Below the pieces are notes generated by a model. It saw nothing but the letters and a program-made list of their open reading frames with translations. It ran no database searches and was not told the origin of the DNA. A stretch of DNA of 64,000 nt from a virus. The position numbers were made by a program, and so were the translations under genes. The stretch spans positions 18,149-82,148 of the IMG/VR virus record IMGVR_UViG_3300032117_000015; one strand, 5' to 3'. This document shows positions 42,037 through 51,347 of this stretch, in pieces. How positions within the stretch are numbered: position 1 is the stretch's first letter; each line of letters starts with the position of its first letter.

Positions 42037-43662
42037 TTATTGGTTAGTATCCGATTGTACAGGTATGTAATCAAATACATCTGTTGCAGTTGTATATTTG
42101 TTATAAAACTCAGGAGCTAAAGCACTTCCATTACTAAACTTAATTGGAGTTGAATTTTCTCTATCAGTTTTGTCTGGTGTCATTGTTAATGGGTCTAAAT
42201 TTTCATGTTGTGGCCAAGGCTCGTGTGCTGGAATCCGTTTCATTATACTGGTTAGTGTACTACCATTTGCATCGTAAATATTACTAAAAGTTGTCAATGC
42301 TACTGGTTTTGTAGTAAGTGCTTTTGGTGCAACAGGGCCGTTTTCTCCAATAGTATTTGCGGTTAATAAAATGTTATTAGTGCTGTTTATGTTTGTATCA
42401 ACTGCACTAGTTAAATTAATAGATCCTGTTGTCGTTACATTGAAATCGTTCAATACGTTAATATAATCCCCAACGACAGATACTTTGTAATTTTTTCCTA
42501 CAATAACATTACGATCCCCAGCACTTTCAACTTGGATTCTTCCCGTAACACTTCCAGTTGTATTTGTTCCAGATGCTTTTACATTAATATTACGACCAGC
42601 TTCCATATTAATATCACGGTCAGCATAAAAATTCATATCTTGTTTAGTATGAATACTAATACTGTCTTGTGCAAATATATCAATTTTACCGTTGCTTGAT
42701 AATTCAATCCAAGAAGTTCCGCTAGCATTTCCAATATAAATTAAATCTTCGCTATTGTGCAATAAAATTTGATGCCCGGTACGAGTTCTAATACGAACAA
42801 GTTCATTATGCGGAATTGTTGGATCACCGTCGGTTTCTCCTCCAGACACAGATGCATACTTAGGAGGACCTGCATTGGCTTTTTTAACTCTTCTGAATTG
42901 AGAGCTTCCGTCATCCATTACAAAAGTGCTTCCACCTAATCTACTCGACGGTACATTGATAGATGCTCCGGATGTGCCAGACGTAGGACCGTATGGGCCT
43001 TTAGGTGCATCAGGACGTCTGTCTACTGGCCCAGGAGTACTAATACCATATACATTACTAGGAAGTTCTCGTGCAGAACTACTTGAAGTAATTCCTCGAA
43101 TATCGTCAATGTTTAAACCTTGATCGGTTAATGTTTTTGCTAATAGACTTGTAGGTTTGTTTACTTTAACAAAACTCTTATTGCCATCGTTGTCAGTACC
43201 AGCAACTACTTTGTTCACTTCTGCAACAGGAACACGCAAAAGTTGTCCTGCTGTATTCGTTCCACCGTCAACATTAAATTGTGTAGCGGCCATACCTGGA
43301 ACTGCAAATCCAATATCATCGTCAGACACACATCCTAGCCAGTACGCACGACCTGTTTCACCTCCAACAAATATTACTAATACTTGTGTGTCAATATCGG
43401 GTGGAACAAACCACATACCATAACTTTTTTGTGTACCATCGTAGTCATTATTTGAACTTCTATATCTAGCCGCTGTTTGTCCAGCAAATGGCGATAGCAT
43501 ATACGCATTAAAAATATTACCCTCAGTCTGAGGGCTTCCAGCTTTTTTCAAGAGCTGTACTGCTAATGTACCGTTTTTATCTATATGTCGAACTACTTTT
43601 GCCAAACGTGGCACTTCCGGTGTTAGCGGAGTCGACATTGATGTTGCTTTTATATTTGCCAT
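42037..43662 (-). CDS. 5: Baseplate hub spike protein gp5 (no lysozyme domain)
   Basis: A 541-residue spike protein. The N-terminal OB-fold (about 20-115) is recognisable by RLAKVVRHID, NAYMLSPFAG, YGMWFVPPDIDTQVLVIFVGG and AYWLGCV. A Gly/Pro/Ser-rich linker follows, then a VgrG-like region (RIRTRTGHQILLHNSEDLIYI, WIELSSNGKIDIFA) and a beta-helical needle (QDMNFYADRDINMEAGRNINV). T4 gp5 has a lysozyme domain between these parts; nothing like its Glu-Asp-Thr site is present. The needle would pierce the outer membrane on tail contraction. Confidence 0.88.
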   Translation of the reverse strand: MANIKATSMSTPLTPEVPRLAKVVRHIDKNGTLAVQLLKKAGSPQTEGNIFNAYMLSPFAGQTAARYRSSNNDYDGTQKSYGMWFVPPDIDTQVLVIFVGGETGRAYWLGCVSDDDIGFAVPGMAATQFNVDGGTNTAGQLLRVPVAEVNKVVAGTDNDGNKSFVKVNKPTSLLAKTLTDQGLNIDDIRGITSSSSARELPSNVYGISTPGPVDRRPDAPKGPYGPTSGTSGASINVPSSRLGGSTFVMDDGSSQFRRVKKANAGPPKYASVSGGETDGDPTIPHNELVRIRTRTGHQILLHNSEDLIYIGNASGTSWIELSSNGKIDIFAQDSISIHTKQDMNFYADRDINMEAGRNINVKASGTNTTGSVTGRIQVESAGDRNVIVGKNYKVSVVGDYINVLNDFNVTTTGSINLTSAVDTNINSTNNILLTANTIGENGPVAPKALTTKPVALTTFSNIYDANGSTLTSIMKRIPAHEPWPQHENLDPLTMTPDKTDRENSTPIKFSNGSALAPEFYNKYTTATDVFDYIPVQSDTNQ

Positions 43663-43677
43663 TATCTATTAAACCTG

Positions 43678-45834
43678 TTAACTCTTAGGTGCTAAGTTAG
43701 AAGAAAGTCCTTTCTTCGGCTGGACTCCTGACGAATTTGAGTTTGGATTATCTTGGTTCGGTCTTCTGTATGCTTGTAATTCTTGTGTGAATTGTCCGTC
43801 TTTAAAAATACTCTTAACTGTTGTTAACTTATATAATCCAGAAAATTCATAAGAAGTTTTAGCATGTAAAGTATACAAGCCAGTTGCTTGATTAATATCT
43901 ACTGGTGTTTGAAAGTGAATTAAAAAATCAACTTCGCTTTGTTGATAATCCATGTCACCGTCTGCTGTTATGTTGTGTTGGTCAGTTAAGACTGCTTGAT
44001 AATTTCCCATACCGCTATTGGCAATATAATAAGGGTCTCCAGCAATTTTTATATGTCCGTTAATCATATCGTAGTTTTCGTGAAACGCTCTATGCATCAT
44101 TTCTACTGCTCGAGTCTGTGCAACTATTCCAGGTGTTGGAGTAATTCCGTCAAATGAATTTTGCCAGTGCATATATTTCATTGTTTGAGATGTAGCTGGA
44201 GATAAATTTGATGCTTTATCACCATCAGTTGGTGCGCTAATTGTAGGCTTGCCGGCATCTTTAGTGCTTGCAATTTTAGACTGTTGATTTCTTAATAACT
44301 CGTCTTGGGTAAATGCCGCCATATCAGGCGCCATAAGACTAAGGAATGTATTTTTTATTTCAATATTAAAATCAATAACTTCGCTATTAAGACCGGTATA
44401 GATATAATTGTACACCTTAGCTACTTGTTTACTCAAGGCTTTATATCCAGGCGCGGCGGCATTAACTGCTGTCATTTTATCATCGTGCGCTTTATAAGGC
44501 AAAATTCGATAAACTACAATTCTAGGTTTAGTACCAGTTTTTGTATCGTTAGCAGTAGTTGGTATATGATATACTTGCATATCAACACGCCACCAAGGTC
44601 TAAAACCTTCATCGTTAACTGCTTGATCATCTAATGCTTTAACACCATAATTACTCATTACAATAACTTTGTTAATGATGTCCATAACTTTGGTAGTTTG
44701 GCTAAATTGCATTTTAACAAAAGCAGGGTTAAGATTCTCTTGTTGAATTGGATTCCAATCGTCATTTTTTTCACTCCAGACTTTTGCAATATTTTGTGGA
44801 ACTTTATGGCCCTGACGACCTGGACCAAAGCCTAGTTTTGCTGTGCCGATATCATTCAATGTACTAGGATCTTGCTGTGCAATGACCACATCTGCTGTTG
44901 CACCTGTTGCTTTTTGTAACCCTAATGTTTTAAGAAATGCCGCATCATCTGCCGATGGTGTGACTTTAGATGCCTTGGCAAATAATCCAGGAGTAGAATT
45001 TGATAAATCTTTTATTTTAGGAAATGTTATAAAAACTTGTTCTGATACTGAAACTTTTCCTGTTTTCTTTTGTTCTGCATAATATCTATTTAAAACTGCC
45101 TGCAAACCATTTTCTCCAGTTTGTAAAATTTCCTGGATAGTCGATCCTTCTATAGTAGTATCTTCTTTAGTTTGCATATAAACATCTGTTGCGGCTTCAT
45201 AGTTAGCAACATAGCCTTTGCATTTATATGTGGCTCCTCCTGCATTTACTTTTGCATTTATACTTGTAAATCTAAAAGGAATAAATCTTGCAGTATTTGG
45301 AATATTTTGTATTGCCCCAGTTTCAGTGTTTCCCCTAAACTGTATTACTAACAAATATACTGCATCATTGTAGTTTGCATAATTTGCTTGTCCGGCCGCG
45401 GCAGTTAACACACTTACAAAAGCCATCATACTGTATGGTTCAACTACTGTAAATTCTAATGTTAAATTAGATGTGTTACCTATTTTTGGATTGAATGCGT
45501 AAGCACCGTTTAATACAAGATCGTTTATATAAAACTCGTACGAAGTTCCAGTGTCTGTAGATTTAAATCTATAATCAGGATTACTACCAGCACTTTTACA
45601 AATAATAGGAGGTAAGTCGCCTGTCATATAAGTTGCAGAAGGAGAATTATAGCTTGCTGTGTCTAAACAATGTAAACTAAAAGAATAATTATAACTGGCA
45701 AACCCACTTAACACATTTGGTTGCGGAAGTGTTTGAGATCCAGGAACGCCCGAAGATGCATCGCTTGTGATAGTTTTAGCCGATGCTCCAGAATTAATAT
45801 CTTGCGTTGCGCCTGCTTGATTTTGATCTGCCAT
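43678..45834 (-). CDS. Baseplate hub structural protein (gp27 position)
   Basis: A 718-residue virion protein between gp53 and gp5. Its place in the operon, and beta-rich domains such as NYSFSLHCLDTASYN, SYEFYINDLVLNGAY and NLTLEFTVVEPYSM, suggest the hub ring that carries the gp5 spike (the job of gp27 in T4). The middle has a helical stretch (EDTTIEGSTIQEILQTGENGLQAVLNRYYAEQ), and the C-terminus (DFLIHFQTPVDINQ, GLYKLTTVKSIFKDGQFTQELQAYRR) resembles tail-tube-like hub domains. Direct similarity to T4 gp27 (391 residues) is not evident, so the assignment is from context. Confidence 0.65.
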   Translation of the reverse strand: MADQNQAGATQDINSGASAKTITSDASSGVPGSQTLPQPNVLSGFASYNYSFSLHCLDTASYNSPSATYMTGDLPPIICKSAGSNPDYRFKSTDTGTSYEFYINDLVLNGAYAFNPKIGNTSNLTLEFTVVEPYSMMAFVSVLTAAAGQANYANYNDAVYLLVIQFRGNTETGAIQNIPNTARFIPFRFTSINAKVNAGGATYKCKGYVANYEAATDVYMQTKEDTTIEGSTIQEILQTGENGLQAVLNRYYAEQKKTGKVSVSEQVFITFPKIKDLSNSTPGLFAKASKVTPSADDAAFLKTLGLQKATGATADVVIAQQDPSTLNDIGTAKLGFGPGRQGHKVPQNIAKVWSEKNDDWNPIQQENLNPAFVKMQFSQTTKVMDIINKVIVMSNYGVKALDDQAVNDEGFRPWWRVDMQVYHIPTTANDTKTGTKPRIVVYRILPYKAHDDKMTAVNAAAPGYKALSKQVAKVYNYIYTGLNSEVIDFNIEIKNTFLSLMAPDMAAFTQDELLRNQQSKIASTKDAGKPTISAPTDGDKASNLSPATSQTMKYMHWQNSFDGITPTPGIVAQTRAVEMMHRAFHENYDMINGHIKIAGDPYYIANSGMGNYQAVLTDQHNITADGDMDYQQSEVDFLIHFQTPVDINQATGLYTLHAKTSYEFSGLYKLTTVKSIFKDGQFTQELQAYRRPNQDNPNSNSSGVQPKKGLSSNLAPKS

Positions 45835-45835
45835 A

Positions 45836-46138
45836 TTAAATTCCTAACACTCGGACTAGTTCGCTCAATTTACAAATGTAAATTTGTGTTCCTGGAATGA
45901 AATCTAATATTGGATCTTGTAATACATCTAGGTTTCGTTGTATGAATACCCACCATAACTTTGGATCTCCGTACAAGTCGTATGCTAACAAATCTGGTCT
46001 GTAAGTATACTGAGGTTGTATGGTATATAAAAAATCACTCGAACTGGCACTTACTGGTCTGATGTTTAATACATCGAGATAGTTTCCAGTAACAGGCGTA
46101 GTATACCAAGGGCTTACGTTTGAATAGATAGCTGTCAT
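45836..46138 (-). CDS. 53: Baseplate wedge protein gp53
   Basis: A 100-residue gp53-type wedge component. Recognised by RPDLLAYDLYGDPKLWWVFIQRN and DPILDFIPGTQIYI, the LysM-like core of gp53 that ties neighbouring wedges together. T4 gp53 is 196 residues, so this is a short form, as in other aquatic T4-like phages. Its ATG shares bases with the gp48 stop. Confidence 0.85.
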   Translation of the reverse strand: MTAIYSNVSPWYTTPVTGNYLDVLNIRPVSASSSDFLYTIQPQYTYRPDLLAYDLYGDPKLWWVFIQRNLDVLQDPILDFIPGTQIYICKLSELVRVLGI

Positions 46139-47127
46139 TAAATAAATCCTGGTGAAGTTCCTAGATATCCGCCTTCAACAAATCTATCTAGGCTAAATTT
46201 CTGTGCTGTATTTCTTGCATACATTGTTTGTAACGTAACTGTAAATGTGCTCTTTGTAGGAACACGGGTAACTCCACCTGGTGTTGATCCTCCTAAGCCA
46301 AACAATCCTGCTGTTGCGGCTATTTGTCCAACTCCGCCGGCAATTGTATCAACTCCGGCTGTGATTCCTGCTACACCTGGCAAGGCTGATCCAAGTGTGT
46401 CTGCTAACCCACCAACTGCATCTGCTAAACCTTCGGCTTGTCCTGCGGCACTTCCTACAACCGGTATACTAATATAATCACAATCTTTTCCTAATTGTGC
46501 TTGGAATTGTGTTACTACTACTGGCACATTTGAAAATACATATTGACCGTAAGCGTTCAATTGAACAATTGGTGGAGGGTTTCCAGCTTTTGGATCAAGA
46601 CCTGTGAACATTTTGGTAAGACTTCTTAAATAGTGCATGACCGCAATCCAGTATAGTCCTTGTGTTTGATCTTCAACATACATAGGAGCAGTAATTTGAA
46701 TTGTACCTGGATCACTATTTTGATACGCATGGTAGTTATAGTTTGTATGAACTAGATTTAAAGGCGTATACTTTGCTGTTGCTGTTGATGTAATTTCTGG
46801 AGTATAAGGAAATATCATGCCACCTGCATTAATTAACGGATTCAAAACTGGACTATTTCTAAAACTAGGCCATGTAGGAATACTTAATCGAACACGCCAC
46901 TCATTTGCTCCTTCTAAATCAGTAAATGCGGCGGCCGCGGCGGCAATATCTCCTACCGTTTCTCCGGCGGCCGGTAAATCAAGTGAACGCCACGCTGATG
47001 CTAAATTGCCAACATTGCCAACTGCACTGATTAGAGAGCCTACTTGTCCTGCTGTTTTGATAGTAGAACCAATCGAGTTAGGACTTGCTCCTTGCTGTAT
47101 TCTTGCTGTTGCTCCGGTCACTGCCAT
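46138..47127 (-). CDS. 48: Baseplate tail-tube cap protein gp48
   Basis: A 329-residue gp48-type protein that caps the baseplate hub and starts tail-tube polymerisation. Features: an Ala/Gly-rich N-terminus with six successive Ala (about 63-68), the tube-like core EWRVRLSIPTW, VLNPLINAGGMIFPYTPEI, LVHTNYNYHAYQNS, IQITAPMYVEDQTQ, YWIAVMHYLRS, then a Gly/Ala-rich helical insert (about 230-290) and the closing FTVTLQTMYARNTAQKFSLDRFVEGGY. It is the first gene of the leftward tail block. Confidence 0.87.
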   Translation of the reverse strand: MAVTGATARIQQGASPNSIGSTIKTAGQVGSLISAVGNVGNLASAWRSLDLPAAGETVGDIAAAAAAFTDLEGANEWRVRLSIPTWPSFRNSPVLNPLINAGGMIFPYTPEITSTATAKYTPLNLVHTNYNYHAYQNSDPGTIQITAPMYVEDQTQGLYWIAVMHYLRSLTKMFTGLDPKAGNPPPIVQLNAYGQYVFSNVPVVVTQFQAQLGKDCDYISIPVVGSAAGQAEGLADAVGGLADTLGSALPGVAGITAGVDTIAGGVGQIAATAGLFGLGGSTPGGVTRVPTKSTFTVTLQTMYARNTAQKFSLDRFVEGGYLGTSPGFI

Positions 47128-47148
47128 AATATTATCCTTTTGGTATAA

Positions 47149-47184
47149 TATTTAGTTGACTTTATAAAGTGCGTAGTTTATAAT
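47149..47184. promoter_or_regulatory. Divergent control region: late-type box (-) and sigma70 promoter for gene 55 (+)
   Basis: Plus strand: TTGACT (47156-47161), 17-base spacer, TATAAT (47179-47184), a near-perfect host-type promoter for gene 55. Minus strand: ACTAAATA (47156-47149), a variant late element 21 bases before the gp48 ATG. The two elements share base 47156, so polymerase on one should hinder the other. Confidence 0.8.
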
Positions 47185-47207
47185 TAGACATTAGAGGACT
47201 CTTAAGG

Positions 47208-48053
47208 ATGACATTACCCGTAAACCCACCAAAAGTAAATTACTTAAACAACAAAGACATGCTCGCAGAAATACACAAATCAAAGAGCTCATATTGTGTC
47301 TTTACCAAACCAGAATATCATCAATACGACATTATTTTACCAAGTGTTGATAAAGTTAATATTAGAACTATTGCAGAAGCCAAACGTAATCGTGCCAAAC
47401 GTATAGGAGATTTAGATTACCAAACTCGTAAGAAAGCTGGCGAAAAAGTCAAACAAGCAGACTGCGAAGTCGATTATAAAAAAATAGCAAAGACGGATTT
47501 AGTATTCCGTATCATGACTTTTGATCATATTCCGCTCAATAATACCCGTAAGAAAAATCCAAAGAGTCTTGCCGACCATAGAGATAAAGTTAACTTCCCT
47601 CCTTTCCAACATTTTAAATTTAATGACAAAGATGAACTAGTGTGTGTTGGAAAAAGTCATTGGAAAGGCGGATTAAAGACTGGCCACTTTGACAAAGATG
47701 CTGGCCAAATTACTAACAATTTAGCACGAATGATGTTAAAGTTATGTGAACGTTATGCTACTCGTGGTAACGTTCGTGGTTACACTTACAACGATGAAAT
47801 GAAGGGACAAGCTATTTTACAGCTTACACAAATAGGACTACAATTTGATGAATCTAAAAGCGATAATCCTTTTGCCTATTTTACTGCGGCAGTTACTAAT
47901 AGTTTTGTTCGTGTTATTAATATTGAAAAGCGTAACCAAAATATCAGAGATGATATCTTAGAAATGAATGGTATGAATCCAAGCTACAGTCGTACTGGTG
48001 CTGGAGAACATGCGGCCGCAATGAAACGTGCAAATGAGGACACTAGTGAATGA
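47208..48053 (+). CDS. 55: Late-transcription sigma factor gp55
   Basis: A 281-residue gp55-type sigma factor, which directs host RNA polymerase to TAAATA late promoters. Its core is in the C-terminal half: GQITNNLARMMLKLCERYATRGNV, YNDEMKGQAILQLTQIGLQFD, NPFAYFTAAVTNSFVRVINIEKR, equivalent to sigma region 2. T4 gp55 is 185 residues; the extra N-terminal part includes a basic segment (AEAKRNRAKR). A strong sigma70-like promoter lies upstream and AAGG before the ATG. The window's many TAAATA boxes are its expected targets. Confidence 0.88.
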   Translation: MTLPVNPPKVNYLNNKDMLAEIHKSKSSYCVFTKPEYHQYDIILPSVDKVNIRTIAEAKRNRAKRIGDLDYQTRKKAGEKVKQADCEVDYKKIAKTDLVFRIMTFDHIPLNNTRKKNPKSLADHRDKVNFPPFQHFKFNDKDELVCVGKSHWKGGLKTGHFDKDAGQITNNLARMMLKLCERYATRGNVRGYTYNDEMKGQAILQLTQIGLQFDESKSDNPFAYFTAAVTNSFVRVINIEKRNQNIRDDILEMNGMNPSYSRTGAGEHAAAMKRANEDTSE

Positions 48054-48112
48054 GTAACGGAAACAATCTTCATGTTTGTGATTTGATTAAGAAACATTTT
48101 GGAGTTGAATAA
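48050..48112 (+). CDS. 20-residue ORF, probable remnant of a duplicated small gene
   Basis: A 20-codon frame overlapping the gene 55 stop (ATGA) and ending in TAATG, which starts the next gene. Its C-terminus DLIKKHFGVE mirrors DLFKQHFGVKE at the end of the following 58-residue protein. It is best read as a deletion remnant of a tandem copy, or a tiny coupled leader peptide. Expression unproven. Confidence 0.4.
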   Translation: MSNGNNLHVCDLIKKHFGVE

Positions 48113-48288
48113 TGGCTTCAGTTAAAAACACAAGAGAAATGAACGAGCCAGAGTTAAACTATCGTGCTACCATCATCTGGGATAATATGACCACCGTAGT
48201 AGAGAACGGTGTCGAAGTATCTCGTGTGTATAAAGATAACAGTATCCGGCTCGACCTGTTTAAACAACATTTCGGAGTTAAAGAATGA
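48112..48288 (+). CDS. Small conserved protein between genes 55 and 47
   Basis: A 58-residue protein with sequence YRATIIWDNMTTVVENG and a C-terminal SIRLDLFKQHFGVKE. The start overlaps the preceding TAA and the stop overlaps the gene 47 ATG (ATGA), so it is firmly embedded in the operon. I recall small proteins of this kind at the same spot in aquatic T4-like phages. Function unknown; a small binder of a recombination or transcription protein is possible. Confidence 0.65.
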   Translation: MASVKNTREMNEPELNYRATIIWDNMTTVVENGVEVSRVYKDNSIRLDLFKQHFGVKE

Positions 48289-49298
48289 GCAACTTGTTCA
48301 AGAAGGTTGCGTGTATGACCGATATTCATTTCGGTCTCAAGAGCAACTCATCAGTACACAACCAAGATTGTGAAGAGTTTGTAGATTGGTATATTGCAAA
48401 AGCAAAGGAGAAAGGATGTGATACAGGTATCTTTATGGGTGATTGGCATCATAACCGTAATAGCCTTAACATTACTACAATGGATTATAGTCTTAGGGCC
48501 TTGGAGAAGTTGGGTGCGGCGTTCGATAACTTCTATTTCTTTCCTGGTAATCATGATCTGTATTACAAAGACAAACGGGATATACACTCTGTGGAGTTTG
48601 GAAAGTATATACCTGGTGTCACTGTGGTACATGAGCCTACTACTATTGGAGATGTTACACTCTATCCCTGGCTTGTCGGCGACGAATGGAAAACTATAAG
48701 CAAGCGAACAGGCAAATATTGCTTTGGGCATTTTGAACTTCCTAAGTTTTTTATGAACGCAATGGTTCAGATGCCGGATCATGGCGAGCTACAAGTCGAT
48801 GCGTTCAAAGGGTTTGAATTAGGATTTAGCGGACATTTTCATAAACGTCAAGAAAATGAAAATATGATTTATATCGGTAATGCGTTTCCGCACAATTATT
48901 CAGATGCATGGGACGATGACCGCGGCATGATGATTTTAGAATGGGGCGGTAAGCCTGAGTATTTTAGTTGGCCTAAACAACCTACTTACAGAACTATTAA
49001 ACTAAGTGAACTGATTGATCGTGCAGACGAAATTATTCTGCCTAGACAGCATTTACGTGTTACACTAGACATTGATATCAGTTACGAAGAAGCAAGTTTT
49101 ATTAAAGAAAAGTTCATGTCAGATTATGATATACGTGAACTAACATTAATTGCCGAGAAAAAAGACATCGAAATTAATACAAATATCGATGTGCAGGCAT
49201 TTGAAAGTGTCGATCAAATTGTTAGCAATCAAATTGTTAATATTGATTCAGACACTTACGACAAAAATACACTACTGGCAATTTATAGCGGCTTATGA
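48285..49298 (+). CDS. 47: Recombination endonuclease subunit gp47 (Mre11/SbcD type)
   Basis: A 337-residue nuclease subunit of the gp46-gp47 complex that resects DNA ends for recombination-dependent replication. Phosphoesterase motifs in order: TDIHFGLK (about 12-19), GDWHHN (about 46-51), PGNHD (about 87-91) and GHFHKR (about 184-189). The length matches T4 gp47 (339). Its stop overlaps the gene 46 start by 4 bases. Confidence 0.93.
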   Translation: MSNLFKKVACMTDIHFGLKSNSSVHNQDCEEFVDWYIAKAKEKGCDTGIFMGDWHHNRNSLNITTMDYSLRALEKLGAAFDNFYFFPGNHDLYYKDKRDIHSVEFGKYIPGVTVVHEPTTIGDVTLYPWLVGDEWKTISKRTGKYCFGHFELPKFFMNAMVQMPDHGELQVDAFKGFELGFSGHFHKRQENENMIYIGNAFPHNYSDAWDDDRGMMILEWGGKPEYFSWPKQPTYRTIKLSELIDRADEIILPRQHLRVTLDIDISYEEASFIKEKFMSDYDIRELTLIAEKKDIEINTNIDVQAFESVDQIVSNQIVNIDSDTYDKNTLLAIYSGL

Positions 49299-51073
49299 TT
49301 ATAATTAAAGATTTAACAGTTAAAAACTTCATGAGTGTGGGTAACCAGACTCAAGCTGTAGACTTTGGTAAAGAGAACTTAACACTTGTACTAGGTGAAA
49401 ACTTAGACCAAGGCGGAGATGATAACGGAAGTCGTAACGGTACTGGTAAAACTACTATTGTTAATGCACTAAGTTATGCATTGTTTGGAGTTGCATTAAC
49501 TAACATTAAAAAAGATAATCTTATTAATAAGATTAATACTAAAGGAATGTTAGTTACACTTACGTTTGAAAAAGACGGTACTATGTATCGCATTGAACGT
49601 GGACGCAAACCCAATGTACTCAAGTTCTTCATCGATGATATGGAACAGGAAACTGCTGAAACCGATGACGCACAAGGCGATATGCGTGAGACCCAGAAGG
49701 ACTTAGATGACTTGCTGGGCATGAGTCACGACATGTTCAAGCACATTGTTGCTCTAAACACTTATACTGAACCGTTTTTAAGTATGCGAGCTAACGATCA
49801 ACGTGTTATTATTGAACAGTTGTTGGGAATTACACTATTAAGTGAAAAAGCAGAAATACTTAAAGAACAAATTAAAGAAACAAAAGATGCTATCTTACAA
49901 GAGACAGCAAATATAGAAGCAATTAAAAAATCTAACGATAAAATCCAACTAAGCATTGATAGTTTACTAACAAGGCAAATGGCTTGGGAAAATCAACATA
50001 GACAAGAATTAGAAAAGATTGGCAAAGCAATCGTAGAACTTGAAAGTGTAGATATTGAAGCAGAGCTTGCCAAGCATGCCGAGCTCAAAGAGTATGATGA
50101 GAAATCAGCGAAGCTGAAAAGCCTAAATAAAGAGCGGGCAACGCTCGAAGCGGCGCTAGCACAAGCGGAGCGAAACGTAAAAAAATACGCTAGCGAGCTT
50201 GCTAAGTTGCAGGACAAAAAATGTCACGCTTGTGACCAAGAGTTGCATGATCACAAACATGAAGAAATGTCTGCTCAAGCTACCAAGCACGTTGAAGAAG
50301 CCGCCACTTATTACGATACTGTTAACGCAGACTTGATTAAAATCAATGGCGAACTAGAAAAGATAGGTGAAATCAATGGGCGTCCAAAAACTTACTATGA
50401 CACGTTAGAGCAAGCACTAAAACACCAGAATAATTTAAAAACTCTAGAAGCACAGTTAAGCACTAAGGCTGTAGATGTTGATCCTTATCAAGAGCAAATT
50501 GAAGAATTGCGTATGACAGCTATGCAGGAAGTGTCATGGGATCATGTTAACGCATACACTAGCTTAAAGGATCATCAGGAGTTTTTATTAAAGTTGTTGA
50601 CTAGCAAGGATTCGTTTATTCGTAAAAAGATCATTGATCAAAACCTAGCTTACTTGAATAATCGGTTAACTTACTATCTTGATAAGATAGGTTTACCGCA
50701 TAGCGTAGTATTTCAAAATGATTTAACTGTGCTTATCACCCAGCTAGGGCAAGATTTAGATTTTGATAATCTAAGTCGAGGTGAGCGTAATAGACTTATC
50801 CTTGGTTTGTCATGGGCTTTCCGTGACGTATGGGAATCACTATATCAAGGTATTAACTTGTTGTTTGTTGACGAGTTAATTGATAATGGTTTAGATCCGT
50901 CTGGTGTTGAAGGCGCATTGGCTGTGCTTAAGAAGATGGGTCGTGAACGCAAGAAAAACATTTTCTTAATCAGTCACAAGGAAGAGTTGATAGGTCGTGT
51001 TAACAATGTGTTAAAAGTTGTTAAGGAAAACGGATTTACCAGCTATGCAAACGATTTAGAAATTAATGAGTAA
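49295..51073 (+). CDS. 46: Recombination endonuclease subunit gp46 (Rad50/SbcC type)
   Basis: A 592-residue SMC-like ATPase partner of gp47. Walker A GSRNGTGKT at 45-53, long coiled-coil arms (about 180-300 and 330-440) around a zinc hook CHAC at 310-313, ABC signature LSRGERNRL near 493, and Walker B LLFVDELIDNGLD near 523. The length is close to T4 gp46 (560). It works at DNA ends in the infected cell. Its stop overlaps the next gene by 8 bases. Confidence 0.94.
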   Translation: MIIIKDLTVKNFMSVGNQTQAVDFGKENLTLVLGENLDQGGDDNGSRNGTGKTTIVNALSYALFGVALTNIKKDNLINKINTKGMLVTLTFEKDGTMYRIERGRKPNVLKFFIDDMEQETAETDDAQGDMRETQKDLDDLLGMSHDMFKHIVALNTYTEPFLSMRANDQRVIIEQLLGITLLSEKAEILKEQIKETKDAILQETANIEAIKKSNDKIQLSIDSLLTRQMAWENQHRQELEKIGKAIVELESVDIEAELAKHAELKEYDEKSAKLKSLNKERATLEAALAQAERNVKKYASELAKLQDKKCHACDQELHDHKHEEMSAQATKHVEEAATYYDTVNADLIKINGELEKIGEINGRPKTYYDTLEQALKHQNNLKTLEAQLSTKAVDVDPYQEQIEELRMTAMQEVSWDHVNAYTSLKDHQEFLLKLLTSKDSFIRKKIIDQNLAYLNNRLTYYLDKIGLPHSVVFQNDLTVLITQLGQDLDFDNLSRGERNRLILGLSWAFRDVWESLYQGINLLFVDELIDNGLDPSGVEGALAVLKKMGRERKKNIFLISHKEELIGRVNNVLKVVKENGFTSYANDLEINE

Positions 51074-51335
51074 ACATGTTGAACCCAGTCCTGAGCAAAA
51101 TGAGGAATCACACGAACGCCTCATGCATGCTTTTAAAGAGTACTTCAAGGAAAACCAAAAATGGCAAGCTCGAGGTACTCGCAGGGCTGGGGAAAATATG
51201 CGCTATTGGCTGGCACAAATACGTATAATTGCAAAAGAACGTAGAACTCATGTGCAACAGTATCGCGTATGGTTAGATCAAACTAAGGCAGAAAAAAAGG
51301 CAAACCAAAATCAAGGGGATGGTGAGGACGAATAA
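51066..51335 (+). CDS. Small hypothetical protein after gp46
   Basis: An 89-residue charged, helical protein overlapping gene 46 by 8 bases. The core is LMHAFKEYFKENQKWQARGTRRAGENMRYWLAQIR, strongly basic, followed by a helix and an acidic tail (QGDGEDE). A nucleic-acid or gp46/47 binding role is possible from charge and place only. No family assigned. Confidence 0.65.
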   Translation: MSKHVEPSPEQNEESHERLMHAFKEYFKENQKWQARGTRRAGENMRYWLAQIRIIAKERRTHVQQYRVWLDQTKAEKKANQNQGDGEDE

Positions 51336-51347
51336 ACTACATAGTTA

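Noticed and set aside
48351-48782. Leftward 143-codon frame inside gene 47
   Set aside because: Opposite the phosphoesterase motifs of gp47; mirror frame only.
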